DNA of 64,000 nucleotides from Nannocystis exedens (GTDB lineage: Bacteria > Myxococcota_A > Polyangia > Nannocystales > Nannocystaceae): positions 868,001 to 932,000 of the forward strand of contig NZ_NETK01000001.1 of the NCBI RefSeq assembly GCF_002343915.1, written 5' to 3'. Made by a program: the position numbers and the translations under genes. Of this stretch, positions 61,101 to 64,000 are shown piece by piece. Every line of letters begins with the position of its first letter. The first letter of the stretch is position 1. The notes beneath the pieces were generated by a model. It was not told the DNA's origin. It worked only from the letters and a program-made list of their open reading frames with translations, and did no database searches.

Positions 61101-62504
61101 ATGACCCACGTCGACGCCCCCCCGGTCGAGCTGTCCGCCTCGACCGCGCAGATCCTCGCCACCGTCTTCACCGGGCTCGCCGAGGCGCGCAGCGAGGTCG
61201 AGCTGCTCGAGGCGGCGCTCGTCTACCTCCGCCCGCTCGGCCCGTTCGCCATCAACCTCCACCTCACCACCGAGTTCGAGGACGGCGTCCCGATCCTCGC
61301 CCGCCCGGTCGCCCAGTGGTTCGAGGGCGCCGGCCTCGTGCCGCCCCCCGAGGCCGACATCGACCTCCGCTCCCACCTCTCGATCTCGCAGCTCTGGTAC
61401 GACCAGACCGCGCCGGTGCTGCTCGAGGACATCGCCACCGACCCGCGCTGCGACGCCGTCTACCGCGAATTCATCACCGGCCACGGCATCCGCGCCCAGG
61501 CCATGCTGCCGCTGCACAGCGAGGCCGTCGGCCGGGTGATCGGCGTCGTCGTGCTCCACTTCCGCGCCCCGCGGGCGTTCACCGGCGAGGAGCGATCTGT
61601 CCTCAAGACCCTGTCCTTCGGGCTCGCCTCGTTCCTCGCCAGCCGCCGCCTGCTGGCCGAGCGCGAGGAGTCGCTGCGGCAGGCCGAGCGCCAGCGGCGG
61701 ATGTTGACGGCGGTGCTCGAGAACCTGCCGGTCGGCGTCTACCTGGCCGAGGCCGGCACCCACAAGCCGCTGCTCGCCAACCAGATCGGCGTCGAGACCA
61801 TGGGCCGGAGCCGGATCGAGGACGGGGGGAAGGTCTACTACGAGGCCTTCACCATCTACCGGCCCGGCACGCGCGACCCCGTCCCGTTCACCGAGCTGCC
61901 GCTCTACCGCACCCTCGCCACCGGCGAGCCGCACGCCGGCGTCGTCGACGTCGTCAGCCAGGGCGAGGGCGGCGGCATCGTCACCCTCGAGCTGCAGGCG
62001 GCCCCGGTGCGCGACGAGAGCGGCGAGATGTTCGCCGCGGTGGTCGTCTACCTCGACGTCACCGAGCGCAACCGGGCCGAGGCCGAGCGCACGCAGATCC
62101 GCGACGAGCTGATCCGGACCCAGGCCCAGGCGCTGGCCGAGCGCTCGACCCCGCTGATCCCGCTCGGCGACGACGTGGTGGCCATGCCGATCGTCGGCAC
62201 CCTCGACGGCGCCCGCGCCGACCAGATCATCGAGGTCCTGCTGGCCGGCTGCGCCGCCCGCAAGGCCCGCCACGCGATCCTCGACGTCACCGGCGTCCCG
62301 CACGCCGACACCGCCGTCGCCGGCGCCCTCCTGCGCGCCGCCGCGGCCGTGCGCCTCCTCGGCGTCGAGCCGATCCTCACCGGCATCCGCCCCGACGTCG
62401 CCCGCACCCTCGTCGGCCTCGACGTCGACCTCCGCGGCGTGATCACGCTGTCGACCCTGCAGGAAGGCATCGCCCACGCGACCCGCCAGGCGACGCGCCG
62501 CTGA
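61101..62504 (+). CDS. RsbR-like stressosome sensor: GAF-PAS-STAS, paralog
   Basis: 467 residues from the ATG at 61101 (an upstream GTG at 61053 is possible). Same layout as the preceding gene: GAF (ILATVFTGLAEARSEVELLEAALVYLRPLGPFAINLHLT), coil, PAS (LTAVLENLPVGVYLAEAGTHKPLLANQIGVETMG) and RsbR-type STAS (STPLIPLGDDVVAMPIVGTLDGARADQIIEVLLAGCAARKARHAILDVTGVPHADTAVAG). The STAS regions of the two genes are nearly identical while the GAF domains have diverged strongly, so the sensor part differs and the output part is kept. They probably respond to different cues and enter the same stressosome-like complex. Confidence 0.88.
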   Translation: MTHVDAPPVELSASTAQILATVFTGLAEARSEVELLEAALVYLRPLGPFAINLHLTTEFEDGVPILARPVAQWFEGAGLVPPPEADIDLRSHLSISQLWYDQTAPVLLEDIATDPRCDAVYREFITGHGIRAQAMLPLHSEAVGRVIGVVVLHFRAPRAFTGEERSVLKTLSFGLASFLASRRLLAEREESLRQAERQRRMLTAVLENLPVGVYLAEAGTHKPLLANQIGVETMGRSRIEDGGKVYYEAFTIYRPGTRDPVPFTELPLYRTLATGEPHAGVVDVVSQGEGGGIVTLELQAAPVRDESGEMFAAVVVYLDVTERNRAEAERTQIRDELIRTQAQALAERSTPLIPLGDDVVAMPIVGTLDGARADQIIEVLLAGCAARKARHAILDVTGVPHADTAVAGALLRAAAAVRLLGVEPILTGIRPDVARTLVGLDVDLRGVITLSTLQEGIAHATRQATRR

Positions 62505-62989
62505 CGTCGCGCGCCGGCCCGAGGCGCCCGGGCCGCGTCGAGGATGGCGCTCGCCTCGTCGCGGCATTTCCCCGACCTCTGCAGGTCCCGCACGATGTTC
62601 GGAGGCTCGCCGGCGTGCTCCTGGCCGAATCGCAGGAGCGCGTGGCGCTCCGCCGAATTCTTCCGCCGGTCTTTTGCGCTCCTGAACGGCCGCTCCGGAC
62701 CGCGCATCGATGATCTGATGATACGTCCGCCGCACCGCGCGATGAGCCCCGTTGCGAACGCTTCTCGGGGCCCGCGAGCGCCCGCCGCCGGGAACGGCGA
62801 CGGCCTCACGACGGGTCGGCCTGGCGCCGGTGCATGAGACCGCGGCCCTTGGAGTCGGGACATTGCTCGCAATGCCGCTCCGACGCAGGTCCGCGCGACC
62901 CGCCGGAGCCACGCCGAGGCGTCATCACGGTCGGCGACCCACCGACGCGATGCAAAGCGCTCGCGCCGGTCCGGCCCGGCTCCTGCGAA
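62505..62989. other. Intergenic region
   Basis: No gene I can support. Frames on both strands lack family resemblance. It separates the RsbR paralog from a convergent lipoprotein gene. Two GAATTC-bearing patches (near 62655) are the only relatively AT-rich spots. No terminator T tract seen. Confidence 0.45.
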
Positions 62990-63556
62990 TCAGGTCTCGA
63001 ACCACGCCTCGCAGCTCATGGCGCCCGGCGCCCCGCTGTACGACAGCGGGATCTCCCGCGCCGTGCCGAGCGGGAGCGGGCCGGTCACGCCGCTGTACGG
63101 CGCGGGGATGCCGTAATAGTGATAGACCTTGTACTTGATCGGGAAGTATCCGGCGTTGATGCTGCTGCAATCCGACAGGATGATGGGGCCCGGGTTGTCC
63201 AGGAAGACTTTGACGTCGAAGGGGTCGCTGCCGTACACGATCTCGCAGCACATCGGGTGCTTCGCCGCGACCGGGTCGGAGGGCGCTGCTTGCAGCTCGT
63301 CCGGGCCGTCCATGCCGGGCGAATCGTCGCCCTCCTCCGGCTGCGCGGCCTCCTCGGCCTCCGGGGCCTCGGCGACGAGCTCCAGCTCGTCCGGGGCGGC
63401 CGGCGCTTCGAGCTCGGCGTCGTGGGGAACATCGTCCATATCGTCACAGGCCGCGGCAGACAGGGCCAATAGCGGCACCAGGGCTCGCAGCGCGCGGCCG
63501 AGGCCGGACAGAGAACACGAAAAGGTCGACTTGTCGGACAGGGTAAGATTCAACAT
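62990..63556 (-). CDS. Acidic lipoprotein of unknown function
   Basis: 188 residues from the ATG at 63556, preceded by GAGGAGAT. The signal peptide ends at lipobox LSAAAC. The N-terminal third of the mature protein is extremely acidic and Ala/Pro-rich (DELELVAEAPEAEEAAQPEEGDDSPGMDGPDEL). The C-terminal ~95 residues form a small domain with three or four Cys (MCCEIVYGSDP, LSDCSSINAGYFPIKYKVYHYYGIPAPY, SCEAWFET), likely disulfide-bonded. No family recognised. Probably an envelope-exposed protein; the acidic linker may hold the domain away from the membrane. Confidence 0.7.
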   Translation of the reverse strand: MLNLTLSDKSTFSCSLSGLGRALRALVPLLALSAAACDDMDDVPHDAELEAPAAPDELELVAEAPEAEEAAQPEEGDDSPGMDGPDELQAAPSDPVAAKHPMCCEIVYGSDPFDVKVFLDNPGPIILSDCSSINAGYFPIKYKVYHYYGIPAPYSGVTGPLPLGTAREIPLSYSGAPGAMSCEAWFET

Positions 63557-64000
63557 GGCATCTCCTCGACTTTCCAGTGACCGCCCGCGACGAAGCAATT
63601 GTTCGACGCAGCATTTTTCTCCGCGCGACTCTGGTGGTTCGCGCCCAGCCCTGCGGCCCCGACCGCCCGGCGCGCGCGGCGCCCACCCTTCGAGACAGCG
63701 CGACGCGCATTGTCGTCGTTCCGCGGCCGTGGCGTTGGCTCGACTTTACGAATAGGCGGACGTCGCTCGCGGTCGGCTTGGCCGCGATTGACGATTCCGT
63801 CTCCTTCGACTCTCGCCATTACTCACAGGCGCGAAATCGACTGAGGCTCCACGACCTCGGCGTCCGCACACGCGCTGAGGGATTCGCCGAGACGCCTCGC
63901 CCGGGCTCCTGCGGCCCGTAAATCGACGATCCGGGCCGCGGGCGTCCACGGGCGACAGCGCCGGGGTTTTGTGTTTGGATCGGCGCATGCGACGTACGGC
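63557..64000. other. Promoter-side region and window end
   Basis: Upstream region of the acidic lipoprotein gene; less GC-rich than the rest (for example GCAATTGTTCGACGCAGCAT near 63594) and likely to hold its promoter. No gene recognised up to 63980. An ATG at 63987, preceded by a T-rich patch (GGTTTTGTGTTTGG), could be the start of a plus-strand gene cut by the window edge, but only five codons are visible. Confidence 0.4.

Noticed and set aside
62505..62989. A gene between the RsbR paralog and the acidic lipoprotein
   Set aside because: All readings there lack family resemblance, ribosome sites or a consistent codon pattern.

Overview
The window is very GC-rich DNA (third codon positions are almost all G or C), with dense genes on both strands and frequent GTG starts. 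Several secreted lipoproteins carry Ser/Thr-rich linkers followed by FG-GAP/VCBS, RCC1 or parallel-beta-helix domains. There are also hybrid histidine kinases, a Pkn-type Ser/Thr kinase and RsbR-type STAS proteins. This mix points to a Myxococcota bacterium, most likely of the Nannocystis/Plesiocystis/Haliangium kind. That placement is inferred from gene style. I saw no rRNA, tRNA or CRISPR array.

Layout. 1-9034: the end of etfB, etfA, two membrane histidine kinases, a TPR protein and two lipoproteins. 9122-18847: an orphan RND-type adaptor, a broken histidine kinase, an astacin-like metalloprotease with FG-GAP repeats, a 69-bp tandem repeat array, a Gly-rich beta-helix lipoprotein, an alanine-racemase/D-threonine-aldolase-like enzyme and a DUF167 protein fused in frame to a lipoprotein. 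18883-26363: citrate synthase with a terminator, a methyltransferase, a Uma2 nuclease-fold protein, an FG-GAP lipoprotein, a truA-SDR pair and phosphatidylserine synthase. 26821-36862: membrane proteins, a YsnF/DUF2382 stress protein, a large glycosyltransferase-like membrane protein, a trypsin-like protease wedged between two pieces of a group II intron reverse transcriptase, an FG-GAP lipoprotein and a TPR protein.

37022-52132: a Ser/Thr kinase with a frame break before its PEGA-like tail, an RCC1 lipoprotein, an SDR, a compact three-gene operon ending in an ATP-dependent DNA ligase (41909-44727), a frame-broken FG-GAP lipoprotein, a Cys-rich small protein, cutA, and a penicillin-acylase plus spermidine-synthase-like pair. 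52133-64000: a 73-bp tandem repeat block, an overlapping operon of heme oxygenase, a CarH-like B12 sensor and an unknown helical protein facing two hybrid kinases, a Cys/Met-metabolism PLP enzyme, two tandem RsbR-like sensors and an acidic lipoprotein.

Two things stand out. First, a short imperfect inverted repeat (half-site RCMTGYCC, two arms around a 3-6 nt spacer) recurs at more than 40 places, between genes and inside them, and is not explained by any gene. Second, the operon of two unknown proteins plus a DNA ligase is a coherent candidate for an uncharacterised nucleic-acid system. Several genes carry single-base frame breaks or in-frame merges, which may be real decay or assembly errors.
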